Below, one piece after another: positions 1 through 6,655 of a DNA stretch of 7,229 nt. Source of the stretch: Chloroflexota bacterium (GTDB lineage: Bacteria > Chloroflexota > Anaerolineae > 4572-78 > J111). The stretch's first letter is position 1; every line of letters begins with the position of its first letter. The stretch covers positions 1 through 7,229 of the forward strand of contig RFJV01000209.1 in the NCBI GenBank assembly GCA_003694775.1. Reading direction: 5' to 3'. Below the pieces are notes generated by a model. That model was given only the letters and a program-made list of their open reading frames with translations, made no database searches and was not told where the DNA came from. The position numbers and the translations under genes were made by a program.

Positions 1-41
1 ACCCCCTCCCCTCTCCCGTTCGGCGGGAGAGGGGAGGGGGT
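1..41. repeat. GC-rich perfect hairpin (dispersed-repeat-like) at window edge
   Basis: Positions 1-18 and 24-41 are perfect reverse complements (18 bp) around a 5-base loop, TTCGG. The arms are almost pure C/T and G/A. The following G-rich stretch (about 42-80) repeats the GGGGGAGGGG and GGGTG flavour. There is no U-tract on the plus strand. The element may continue to the left of the window. It resembles intergenic palindromes that recur in many copies in some bacterial genomes, and it may also act as a transcript 3' end for a gene outside the window. Copy number cannot be judged from here. Confidence 0.7.
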
Positions 42-108
42 GGCGAGCACCGCGAGCCGGGGGAGGGGTGAGGGTGGCAGGTTTATGTTAACTCAATGGT
101 TTGTCACC

Positions 109-137
109 ATCATAACCGAAAATTGGAATCTTAACAA
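109..137 (-). promoter_or_regulatory. weak candidate promoter pointing left
   Basis: Read on the minus strand, TTGTTA (132-137) is followed by a 17-base spacer and TATGAT (109-114), a good -10 with a mediocre -35. It would transcribe leftwards through the hairpin repeat towards a gene outside the window. The region is AT-rich, so a chance match is possible. Confidence 0.25.
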
Positions 138-155
138 GTTTAACATTACCAAACT
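137..155. promoter_or_regulatory. upstream dyad AGTTT-N9-AAACT, possible regulator site
   Basis: AGTTT at 137-141 and AAACT at 151-155 form a 19-bp inverted repeat in the AT-rich DNA about 60 bases upstream of the predicted start of the ROK-SIS transcript. A wider, looser inverted repeat (ATTGGAA 122-128, TTCCAAT 159-165) brackets it. The position suits a second repressor or activator site, but AT-rich DNA gives such dyads by chance and I know no matching consensus with this spacing. Confidence 0.25.
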
Positions 156-175
156 GTTTTCCAATCGCCGATGAT

Positions 176-204
176 TTGACGCCGCAGACAGGTTATGTTA
201 TACT
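176..204 (+). promoter_or_regulatory. sigma-70-type promoter of the ROK-SIS operon
   Basis: TTGACG (176-181), a 17-base spacer and TATACT (199-204) give five of six matches in both hexamers, with an extended -10 TG at 196-197. The predicted transcript start is near 211, leaving a leader of about 35 bases before the ATG at 246. Confidence 0.75.
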
Positions 205-209
205 CTTTG

Positions 210-230
210 TTAGTCCAGTATACTTACTAA
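210..230. promoter_or_regulatory. candidate autoregulatory operator over the transcript start
   Basis: TTAGT (210-214) and ACTAA (226-230) form a 21-bp dyad enclosing the palindrome AGTATACT (217-224). It covers the predicted transcription start, where a bound repressor would block initiation. Known ROK repressors such as XylR and NagC bind dyads with TTAGT- or TTATT-like ends near their own promoters. Assigning this site to the ROK protein encoded immediately downstream is inference. Confidence 0.45.
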
Positions 231-245
231 AAAGCAGGCCGGGCC

Positions 246-1433
246 ATGAAAAAAGCTACCCGTGAACAAACCAAAACCCACAATCTGACCCTGGTCCTCA
301 AAACGATTTATGACCAGGGGCCAATCAGCCGGGCAGATATTGCCAGAGCCACCGGCCTGACCCGCACCACCGTATCCGGCCTCGTGGCCGAAATTATCGA
401 CGAGGGGCTGGTAGAGGAAGTTGGCGTCCAGACTTCCACCGGCGGCAAGCCGGGCACACTGCTGAGCGTCGTCGACGATTCCCGCCACCTCATCGGCATC
501 GACCTGGCAAACAGCGAGTTCCGGGGCAGTATTCTGGACCTGCGCGGGCGTGTCCGCCAGAAAATCAGCCTGCCGGTGCAGGAACGCAACGGCTCTGCCG
601 CCCTGTCGCTGGTGTACCAGCTCCTCGACCGCCTGCTTCCCCAGGCCTCCAGCCCCGTTTTGGGGATTGGGATTGGTACGCCCGGTCTTATCGACGCCCG
701 GCAGGGGATTATCCGCACCGCAGTGAACCTGGACTGGCAGAACCTGCCCCTGCGGGACCTGCTGATGGAGCGGTACGGCCTGCCGGTGTACGTAGCCAAC
801 GACAGCCAGGTAGCCGCGCTGGGAGAGTACACCTTTGGCCGTTCCACCGGAACGCCCAATCTGGTGGTGGTCAAGATTGGGCGCGGAATTGGGGCCGGCA
901 TCATTATCAACGGGCGGCTGTTCCACGGCGACGGCTTCGGCGCCGGCGAAATCGGGCATGTGAGGGTGGTGGATAACAACATCCAGTGCCGGTGCGGCCA
1001 TTACGGCTGTCTGGAAACGGTGGTCAGCAGTCGGGCGCTACTGCGGCAGGCCCGGCAGATTGCCGTCCAGTCGCCCGACTCGCTTCTGCACCCCTATGCC
1101 GGCGCGCCGGAGCAGATAAACACCGAGATGGTGCTGGAAGCATTCCATCAGGGCGACCCGCACCTGCAGGCTGTTGTCCGGCAGATGGGCCATCATCTGG
1201 CCGTGGCCGTAGCCCACCTGGTGAACGCCCTCAACATCCATCACATCGTTATTGCCGGCAGTCTGGCCCGGTTTGGCGAGGCCCTGCTGGAGCCAATCCG
1301 CACCGACATTCAGCACCGGGCTATGGCCCTGCTGGCCGAGCAAACCCGCATTGAGCTGAGCGTCCTGGACCAGGATATTGTCATCCAGGGGGCCGCCGCC
1401 CTTCTGCTCAGCCAGGAATTAGGCATTGTATAA
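246..1433 (+). CDS. ROK-family transcriptional regulator (NagC/XylR type)
   Basis: This is a 395-residue sugar-responsive DNA-binding protein, the usual length for NagC/XylR-type ROK repressors. Residues about 14-60 form a winged helix-turn-helix (ISRADIARATGLTRTTVS), followed by the wing motif TGGKPG (65-70) typical of the group. The ROK sugar-kinase-like domain starts near 82. GIGTPGLID (142-150) and ND (185-186) belong to the sugar-binding fold. The zinc site is complete: H238 in EIGHVRV and C248, C250 and C255 in CRCGHYGCLE. The N-terminal phosphate loop is degenerate (GIDLANSEFRGS), as expected for a regulator rather than a kinase. The ribosome site is weak (AGG at 236-238), but the ATG follows the promoter and precedes the HTH closely. 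It lies 21 bases upstream of the SIS gene, so it probably controls that gene and itself in response to an amino sugar or its phosphate. The ligand is not determinable here. Confidence 0.93.
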   Translation: MKKATREQTKTHNLTLVLKTIYDQGPISRADIARATGLTRTTVSGLVAEIIDEGLVEEVGVQTSTGGKPGTLLSVVDDSRHLIGIDLANSEFRGSILDLRGRVRQKISLPVQERNGSAALSLVYQLLDRLLPQASSPVLGIGIGTPGLIDARQGIIRTAVNLDWQNLPLRDLLMERYGLPVYVANDSQVAALGEYTFGRSTGTPNLVVVKIGRGIGAGIIINGRLFHGDGFGAGEIGHVRVVDNNIQCRCGHYGCLETVVSSRALLRQARQIAVQSPDSLLHPYAGAPEQINTEMVLEAFHQGDPHLQAVVRQMGHHLAVAVAHLVNALNIHHIVIAGSLARFGEALLEPIRTDIQHRAMALLAEQTRIELSVLDQDIVIQGAAALLLSQELGIV

Positions 1434-1454
1434 TCCCACACCGGAGACCCAAAT

Positions 1455-2498
1455 ATGCTGAAAGAGACCCATCTCTACCGGGAAATCCACCAACAGCCCG
1501 GCATTCTGGCCCGTCTGCTGGTCGACGCCCAGCCGGCGGTGACCGGACTGGCCGAAGAGGTCAAGCGCCGGCAGATACGGCACGTGGTCATTGCCGCCAG
1601 GGGGACCAGCGACAATGCCGGTCGCTACGCGCAGTATCTGCTGGGGGCGCAGAACAGGCTGGTCGTCACTCTGTCGACTCCCAGCCTGTTTACCCTTTAC
1701 CACCAGCCGCCCGACTTGTCCGGCACGCTGGTGCTGGGCATCAGCCAGAGCGGGCAAAGCCCGGACATTGTCGCCGTGCTGGCCGAAGGCCGCCGGCAGG
1801 GCGCGCTGACCGCGGCCATCACCAACATCCCCGCTTCTCCCCTGGCCGCACAGGCCGATTTTGTGGTCGACCTGCAGGCTGGCGAAGAGCGGTCGGTGGC
1901 CGCGACCAAAACCTACACCGCCCAACTGGCGGCCATTGCCATGCTCTCCTCTACCCTGTCCGGCGACCCGGCCCTGGCCGCGGCGCTGACGCAGATTCCC
2001 CAGGCCGTGGAAGAGATTCTGCACACCACCAGCCTGGAAGGGATTGTCCAGCGGTTCCGGTACATGCGCACCTGTGTGGTCATAGGTCGCGGCTACAACT
2101 ACGCCACCGCTTTTGAACTGGCCCTGAAGATGAAGGAGCTGACCTACACCTTTGCCGAGCCGTACAGCAGTGCGGACTTTCTGCACGGGCCGCTGGCCCT
2201 GGTGGAGCACGGTTTTCCGGCCTTTGTCATTGCTCCTTCGGGGGCTGTACTGCCGGAAATCCGGCGCTTCATTCAGACCCTGGCCAGCCGCAACGCCGAA
2301 GTGGTGGTCTTCAGCGACGATGCAGACACCCTGGCGATGGGGGAGGTTTCAGTTCCTCTGCCTGCCGGTATTCCAGAGTGGCTGTCTCCCATCACCGCCA
2401 TTGTACCGGGACAGCTTTTTGCCATGCATCTGGCCTATATCCGCCGCTACCATCCGGACCGTCCGCGCGGGCTTCAGAAGGTCACCGAAACGCGCTAA
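1455..2498 (+). CDS. double-SIS sugar-phosphate isomerase/deaminase, GlmS-like without glutaminase (putative GlcN-6-P deaminase)
   Basis: This 347-residue cytosolic protein has two SIS domains (about 35-165 and 195-330) matching the isomerase half of GlmS. The N-terminal glutaminase domain is absent, so it cannot draw ammonia from glutamine. Sugar-phosphate-binding motifs are visible: ARGTSDNA (48-55), SQSGQSPD (97-104) and ATKTYT (150-155). Residues aligning with the GlmS catalytic set are present: E228 in ALKMKE, H244 in LHGPLALV, and K342 in the C-terminal RGLQKVT. Such stand-alone proteins include NagB-II-type glucosamine-6-phosphate deaminases and AgaS-like ketose/aldose-phosphate deaminases. 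The ROK neighbour favours amino-sugar catabolism: glucosamine-6-phosphate to fructose-6-phosphate and ammonia. A Shine-Dalgarno GGAG at 1443-1446 precedes the ATG. The gene is co-transcribed with the regulator. A deglycase for another phosphorylated sugar amine (FrlB-like) is the main alternative. Confidence 0.88.
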   Translation: MLKETHLYREIHQQPGILARLLVDAQPAVTGLAEEVKRRQIRHVVIAARGTSDNAGRYAQYLLGAQNRLVVTLSTPSLFTLYHQPPDLSGTLVLGISQSGQSPDIVAVLAEGRRQGALTAAITNIPASPLAAQADFVVDLQAGEERSVAATKTYTAQLAAIAMLSSTLSGDPALAAALTQIPQAVEEILHTTSLEGIVQRFRYMRTCVVIGRGYNYATAFELALKMKELTYTFAEPYSSADFLHGPLALVEHGFPAFVIAPSGAVLPEIRRFIQTLASRNAEVVVFSDDADTLAMGEVSVPLPAGIPEWLSPITAIVPGQLFAMHLAYIRRYHPDRPRGLQKVTETR

Positions 2499-2521
2499 GA
2501 ACCTACCCGAAAATACCGTAG

Positions 2522-2567
2522 ATGACGCATCCCTATGCGTCATTTGCTGGCATAGGGATGCCAGCCT
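2522..2567. repeat. double palindrome, REP-like spacer element
   Basis: Two hairpins stand in tandem: ATGACGCAT (2522-2530) with ATGCGTCAT (2535-2543), and CTGGCAT (2547-2553) with ATGCCAG (2558-2564). Their cores are also reverse complements of each other (2527-2538 and 2550-2561), so the whole element can fold as one longer cruciform. It ends in CCTAC, as do the palindromes near 6677 and 6763. It is noncoding, and a dispersed repeat is the likeliest reading. Confidence 0.6.
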
Positions 2568-2603
2568 ACAATTCCCCGGATAGGCTCTAAGGGAGGCAGA
2601 AAC

Positions 2604-2638
2604 AAAAAAACTTGCCGCCAACTGCGGCAAGTTTTTTT
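2604..2638. terminator. bidirectional intrinsic terminator between convergent genes
   Basis: ACTTGCCGC (2610-2618) pairs with GCGGCAAGT (2624-2632) around a 5-base loop. The stem is flanked by A-runs on the left and a T-run on the right, giving a U-tract on either strand. It sits 105 bases after the SIS gene and about 40 bases after the slyD stop, and so ends both transcripts. Confidence 0.92.
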
Positions 2639-2677
2639 GTACGGTCAGCCGGCTGTCAGCCGGTCAAACGGAACGGT

Positions 2678-3175
2678 CTAGTGATGATGCCCGGCGGAAT
2701 GGGCGTGCCCGTGGGCCATCTCTTCACTGGTTGCTTCCCGCAGTCCGGCAATCTTCACCTGGAAATAGAGAGTTTCCCCGGCCAGGGGATGGTTGAAGTC
2801 GAGCAGAACTGCATCGGGGCGGATGGCGGCCACGTAAGCCACCATCAGATTCCCGGCCTGGTCCCGAAGCTGGAGGCCCATCCCCTCGGACAGCTCCAGG
2901 TCATCGGGGAACATCTCCGGCGGAACGGCCTGCACCGCGTTCGGGTCGCGGTCGCCGTACCCCTCCGCGGGGCTGATTTCTACTTCCTTCTCATCGCCCA
3001 CTTTCATTCCATAGAGGGCCTGCTCCAGGCCGGGGATGATTTCCCCGCTCCCCTGGAGGAATTCCAGCGCTTCGCTCCCGGCCGAAGTGTCAATCACCTG
3101 TCCGTCGCTCAAGCGCAACGTATAATCAAGGCTTACAACAACGCCATCGGCTACAGCTAAACTTGTGTCTTGCAT
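2678..3175 (-). CDS. slyD: FKBP-type peptidyl-prolyl cis-trans isomerase, SlyD family
   Basis: This 165-residue cytosolic prolyl isomerase and chaperone has the SlyD layout. FKBP-fold segments are at about 10-75 and 130-146, with a chaperone insert-in-flap domain between them. Recognisable motifs are GSGEIIPGLEQAL (42-54), AEGYG (70-74) and the SlyD-type FNHPLAG (127-133). The C-terminal tail is histidine-rich (H155, H157, H159, H163-165). In E. coli SlyD such a tail binds nickel and other metals; this one is short and has no cysteines. The start at 3175 is chosen because AGGAG lies 8 bases upstream (3184-3188) and the protein aligns from there. A GTG-initiated extension to 3262 would add 29 residues unlike the family and would overlap leader RNA. 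A single-gene transcript from the promoter at 3351-3379 is likely, with a possible attenuator between. Confidence 0.93.
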   Translation of the reverse strand: MQDTSLAVADGVVVSLDYTLRLSDGQVIDTSAGSEALEFLQGSGEIIPGLEQALYGMKVGDEKEVEISPAEGYGDRDPNAVQAVPPEMFPDDLELSEGMGLQLRDQAGNLMVAYVAAIRPDAVLLDFNHPLAGETLYFQVKIAGLREATSEEMAHGHAHSAGHHH

Positions 3176-3256
3176 TTTTTTAACTCCTGTTATTGAATAG
3201 ATATGCCGCCCGAACAGTTTTCCCATTCTTGCGGCGAAGGGTTGTATCGGCCAGGA

Positions 3257-3322
3257 CTTCACCGGAATAGTAGAAAAAAACCGCCCAGACGTACGGGTCT
3301 GGACGGTGAAGATACCTTACCG
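3257..3322 (-). promoter_or_regulatory. possible antiterminator pairings around the slyD leader terminator
   Basis: The 5' arm of the terminator contains ACCG (3304-3307), which can pair in two other ways. It can join a small upstream hairpin (CGGUAAG 3316-3322 with CUU-C-ACCG, one bulge). Alternatively, CUUCACCG (3304-3311) can pair over 8 bp with CGGUGAAG (3257-3264) downstream of the U-tract. Both would compete with the terminator. The leader contains no clear short ORF and matches no riboswitch or T-box that I recognise, so the signal, if any, is unknown. Confidence 0.4.
3274..3307 (-). terminator. intrinsic terminator inside the slyD leader (candidate attenuator)
   Basis: On the minus strand an 11-bp stem (arms 3297-3307 and 3280-3290, one G-U pair at 3303/3284) with loop 3291-3296 is followed directly by seven U (3274-3280). 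On the plus strand the same position is a C-A mismatch with no U-tract, so it is built for minus-strand transcripts. It lies about 40-70 bases after the predicted start of the slyD transcript and about 100 bases before the slyD ATG. No minus-strand gene lies upstream for it to terminate. Confidence 0.75.
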
Positions 3323-3350
3323 AAACAGAACCAACCAAGTCTTACTCAAG

Positions 3351-3379
3351 ATTATGCCGTAAAGCGGTTATTAAGTCAA
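3351..3379 (-). promoter_or_regulatory. sigma-70-type promoter for the slyD leader
   Basis: On the minus strand TTGACT (3374-3379), a 17-base spacer and CATAAT (3351-3356) match consensus at five of six positions each. Transcription would begin near 3344 and give a leader of about 170 bases to the slyD start. The stretch 3176-3481 otherwise contains only this promoter, the leader structures and the divergent promoter at 3421-3449. Confidence 0.7.
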
Positions 3380-3420
3380 AACCGCCGGACAATTTTGATA
3401 CACTGGTTCCTTTTGTCCCA

Positions 3421-3449
3421 TTGACAGGAGGGCAGGGTTTGGGTATGAT
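3421..3449 (+). promoter_or_regulatory. near-consensus promoter of the CPCC gene
   Basis: A perfect -35 TTGACA (3421-3426), a 17-base spacer and TATGAT (3444-3449). The start would fall near 3456, about 26 bases before the ATG at 3482. It diverges from the slyD promoter, with 41 bases between the two -35 boxes. Confidence 0.82.
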
Positions 3450-3481
3450 GGAAACTGACGACCGGGGAAAAAGGAGACACT

Positions 3482-4048
3482 ATGCATCGAGAAGAAGCAC
3501 TGGAAAAGATTGCCTGGCACTATCTGAAAAAATTGACCCGCGAGGAAGCGACCGAATTGATTGTGCAGTTTTTCAAAGAGCCGCTGAAGCCCAGCCTGCG
3601 CGAAAAGCTGAACATCACCGCCATTATTCAATGGGAAACCCACCAGCCACCCCCCGACCTGAAGCCGGGCAACCCCATCTACCGGCCCATTCTGATAGAC
3701 AAAATGAAGCGGCCTTTCCGCGGGGCCACCAACGAATATCTGGCCGAGCATCTGCGGCAGGTGGTCGGTATTCCGGTAGACAAAGTGGAAGGCGACCTGC
3801 CCAAATGGCTGGCGTGTCCGGTTTGCGGCTACCGCACCTTTGAGGTGCTGGGCGATTGGGATACCTGTCCGGTATGCGGCTGGAACAGCGACCCGGTGCA
3901 GGAGGCCATGCCCGATGACCCAACCGGCGCGAACGGCGTCAGTCTGAACCAGGCCCGGAAAAATTTTGCCGAGTTTGGGGCGGTCAGCCGCGAAAAACTG
4001 GCCGAAATTGACCCGGATGGTCGCAAAAAGTACCCTCGCGGCGCATAA
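3482..4048 (+). CDS. CPCC-type cysteine-rich zinc-binding protein of unknown function
   Basis: This protein has 188 residues and two parts. Residues 110-175 match the cysteine-rich CPCC domain family (Pfam Cys_rich_CPCC). CPVCG at 112-116 and CPVCGW at 129-134 give a C4 metal site (C112, C115, C129, C132). They are followed by the family signature region GANGVSLNQARKNFAEFGA (149-167). The first ~108 residues look like a helical start (2-33) followed by a proline-rich linker and a mixed segment, and I do not recognise this part. There is no signal peptide or membrane segment, so it is probably cytosolic. AAGGAG (3471-3476) lies 5 bases before the ATG and fixes the start. It is transcribed alone from a strong promoter. 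The domain's biochemical role is not known to me; zinc binding is inferred from the cysteines. Confidence 0.85.
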   Translation: MHREEALEKIAWHYLKKLTREEATELIVQFFKEPLKPSLREKLNITAIIQWETHQPPPDLKPGNPIYRPILIDKMKRPFRGATNEYLAEHLRQVVGIPVDKVEGDLPKWLACPVCGYRTFEVLGDWDTCPVCGWNSDPVQEAMPDDPTGANGVSLNQARKNFAEFGAVSREKLAEIDPDGRKKYPRGA

Positions 4049-4074
4049 CGTCTGGTACTGTTAGCCTGCTGAGC

Positions 4075-4116
4075 CAAAATATAAAACGGGACGGCTTCTG
4101 GTTCAGCCGTCCCGTT
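4075..4116 (-). terminator. terminator of the small membrane protein gene
   Basis: A perfect 12-bp stem (4085-4096 with 4105-4116, 8-base loop) is followed on the minus strand by a U-rich run, TTTTATATTTT. It begins 23 bases after the stop at 4140. On the plus strand only two T follow the stem, so it would be a weak 3' end for the CPCC gene, although it may also serve that role. Confidence 0.8.
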
Positions 4117-4139
4117 GCTGTCGGGGGGAATGGAGGGAG

Positions 4140-4322
4140 TTATGCCCCAAACCACTCGGCAAATACCGCCAGGATAGCAATAATGCCTCCTGCCAGCAGA
4201 GCATACGCCAGCAGTACCCCTACAATGGCCGCGGCCAGAAATACCTGTTTGACCGACCGGGGCCAGGCATACATTGGCGGCAAGGAATTCATTGATGGAC
4301 GGAATGCGGCTGGCAGTTGCAT
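4140..4322 (-). CDS. 60-residue single-pass membrane protein, unknown function
   Basis: I do not recognise this protein. It has a polar, proline-containing N-terminal part (1-22) with basic residues R22 and K25, then a strongly hydrophobic stretch (27-54, VFLAAAIVGVLLAYALL followed by AGGIIAILAVF), and ends in EWFGA. This fits one long transmembrane helix, or a tight hairpin turning at AGG (44-46). The start at 4322 is preceded at 7 bases by AAAGGGGG (4330-4337). An in-frame ATG at 4391 would add 23 polar residues but lies only a few bases from the predicted transcript start and has no ribosome site. The gene has its own promoter (extended -10 at 4402-4410) and terminator (4075-4116), which argues that it is real and expressed alone. 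Confidence 0.68.
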   Translation of the reverse strand: MQLPAAFRPSMNSLPPMYAWPRSVKQVFLAAAIVGVLLAYALLAGGIIAILAVFAEWFGA

Positions 4323-4401
4323 TTTGCTACCCCCTTTCTCGGTTTTAGACTGCTTGGATAATGGGCTGTTCCTCCAGAACTTTGGCAACATCGGTGTTTA
4401 A

Positions 4402-4410
4402 ATTATATCA
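4402..4410 (-). promoter_or_regulatory. extended -10 promoter of the small membrane protein gene
   Basis: On the minus strand TGATATAAT gives a perfect TATAAT (4402-4407) with the extended TGn element (4408-4410). No good -35 is present at the expected spacing, which extended -10 promoters tolerate. The start would be near 4395, leaving a leader of about 73 bases. Confidence 0.6.
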
Positions 4411-4439
4411 CAAAAACACTCAAAATAGAAGCCCCAAAT

Positions 4440-4469
4440 TTGACAAATTTTGATTTTTTTACCTAAAAT
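4440..4469 (+). promoter_or_regulatory. orphan plus-strand promoter
   Basis: A perfect TTGACA (4440-4445), an 18-base spacer and TAAAAT (4464-4469). No open reading frame of note starts downstream on this strand before the convergent dehydrogenase gene. It would fire near 4476 into the folded segment 4478-4524. The surrounding DNA is AT-rich, so chance is possible. Confidence 0.45.
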
Positions 4470-4477
4470 TTACGTTT

Positions 4478-4524
4478 CTGCTGACCACGAGTGCGTCCAG
4501 GATTTTTGGGTCCCTGGACAGCAG
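4478..4524 (+). ncRNA. possible small structured RNA
   Basis: An inner hairpin, GTCCAGG (4495-4501) with CCTGGAC (4513-4519), is stacked inside an outer stem, CTGCT (4478-4482) with AGCAG (4520-4524). There is a one-sided 12-base bulge on the left. It begins just where the orphan promoter would start transcription and is followed by UUAGUUUU. I recognise no known RNA family: it is not SRP RNA, tmRNA, RNase P RNA or a familiar riboswitch. The gene-free stretch 4323-4710 otherwise holds the small gene's leader and promoter and the dehydrogenase terminator; 4530-4592 shows nothing. Confidence 0.25.
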
Positions 4525-4592
4525 TTAGTTTTCACTTATCATAACCCCGACACCTGAGAAAAGATGCGGCCCCACCGGGTGGAAAGTCAATG

Positions 4593-4626
4593 AAAAAAGT
4601 CAGGGCACGGCATGCCGTGCCCTGAC
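4593..4626 (-). terminator. terminator of the P5C dehydrogenase gene
   Basis: A perfect 28-base palindrome, GTCAGGGCACGGCA (4599-4612) with its reverse complement (4613-4626), is followed on the minus strand by six T (4593-4598). It lies about 85 bases after the stop of the dehydrogenase. The perfect symmetry and GGCATGCC centre resemble dispersed intergenic palindromes, so the terminator may derive from a repeat. Confidence 0.82.
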
Positions 4627-4710
4627 AAATCTCCGTGGCCTATGTGTTCTCAGCGGTTCAAACGATGTCCGTGCTGGTGGTTGATACCACCGCGCCGGCG
4701 GGTCGAAAAG

Positions 4711-6291
<1,581 letters not shown>

Positions 6292-6376
6292 ACTGACCTC
6301 CTCGTCATGAATATTTTTTTCGGCCGGTCGGGCGTGCGGTTGCACCGGCTTGCCCGCCGCAATTTCACCTGTCCTC

Positions 6377-6405
6377 ATCCTAACATTTTGCAGGCGCTCT
6401 GTCAA
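6377..6405 (-). promoter_or_regulatory. promoter of the P5C dehydrogenase gene
   Basis: On the minus strand a perfect TTGACA (6400-6405), a 17-base spacer and TAGGAT (6377-6382, four of six). The start would lie near 6370, about 79 bases before the ATG. No operator-like dyad stands out in the leader. Confidence 0.6.
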
Positions 6406-6452
6406 GAATCCGGAATTTTTGTCTATTCCTTGATGTCTGTTCCGCTAAAAAT

Positions 6453-6481
6453 TTGCACATTTTGCCCGACCGTGGCATAAT
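6453..6481 (+). promoter_or_regulatory. promoter of the tRNA-Arg gene
   Basis: A good -10, CATAAT (6476-6481), is preceded at 17 bases by a poor -35, TTGCAC (6453-6458). The transcript would start near 6488, about 12 bases before the mature tRNA end. It is back to back with the dehydrogenase promoter. Confidence 0.5.
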
Positions 6482-6499
6482 TCAGCCTGTAAAAGTTCT

Positions 6500-6571
6500 G
6501 CCCCCGTAGCTCAGCGGATAGAGCAGTGGCCTCCGGAGCCATGTGCGCAGGTTCGATTCCTGCCGGGGGTA
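6500..6571 (+). tRNA. tRNA-Arg (anticodon CCG)
   Basis: A full cloverleaf can be drawn by hand. The acceptor stem is 6500-6506 with 6564-6570, the D arm GCTC/GAGC (6509-6512, 6521-6524), the anticodon stem GTGGC/GCCAT (6526-6530, 6538-6542) and the T arm GCAGG/CCTGC (6547-6551, 6559-6563) with loop TTCGATT. The anticodon loop CTCCGGA puts CCG at 6533-6535, reading the arginine codon CGG. The variable loop is 4 bases. The discriminator is A6571. CCA is not encoded (only CC follows), so it must be added after transcription. The first acceptor pair is G-U rather than the usual G-C. Confidence 0.95.
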
Positions 6572-6575
6572 CCTG

Positions 6576-6606
6576 AGTAGAGGCGCAGTGTTACTGCGCC
6601 TCTACT
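6576..6606. repeat. perfect 14-bp hairpin directly after the tRNA
   Basis: Positions 6576-6589 and 6593-6606 are perfect reverse complements with a 3-base loop, starting 5 bases after the tRNA. No U-tract follows on either strand, so it is not a classical intrinsic terminator. It may stop or protect the tRNA precursor, or be an inserted palindromic repeat of the AGGCGCAG...CTGCGCCT type. Confidence 0.65.
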
Positions 6607-6655
6607 GCATGTCAGCAGTCCCGATTCCCCAACAGCATCCCCCTGACTTTTGTGG

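Noticed and set aside
210..1001. Long minus-strand reading frames opposite the ROK gene (263 and 224 codons)
   Set aside because: They are antisense shadows of a well-supported gene, with low-complexity composition and no family resemblance or ribosome site. GC-rich coding DNA produces such frames routinely.
1419..2210. Minus-strand 263-codon frame opposite the SIS gene
   Set aside because: Shadow of the SIS coding sequence; Gly/Gln/His-rich composition with no motif.
2612..3160. Plus-strand 182-codon frame overlapping slyD
   Set aside because: Antisense to a clear SlyD protein, and it begins inside the terminator hairpin.
3176..3262. GTG-initiated 29-residue extension of slyD
   Set aside because: The extension does not resemble SlyD N-termini. 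The AGGAG 8 bases before 3175 fixes the start.
4675..4691. Small hairpin GGTGGT/ACCACC just after the P5C dehydrogenase stop
   Set aside because: Six base pairs with no U-tract; the strong terminator at 4593-4626 explains the transcript end.
6292..6405. N-terminal extension of the P5C dehydrogenase to 6405
   Set aside because: It would begin inside the -35 box and lacks a ribosome site. The ATG at 6291 has AGGAGG at ideal spacing and gives the family length.
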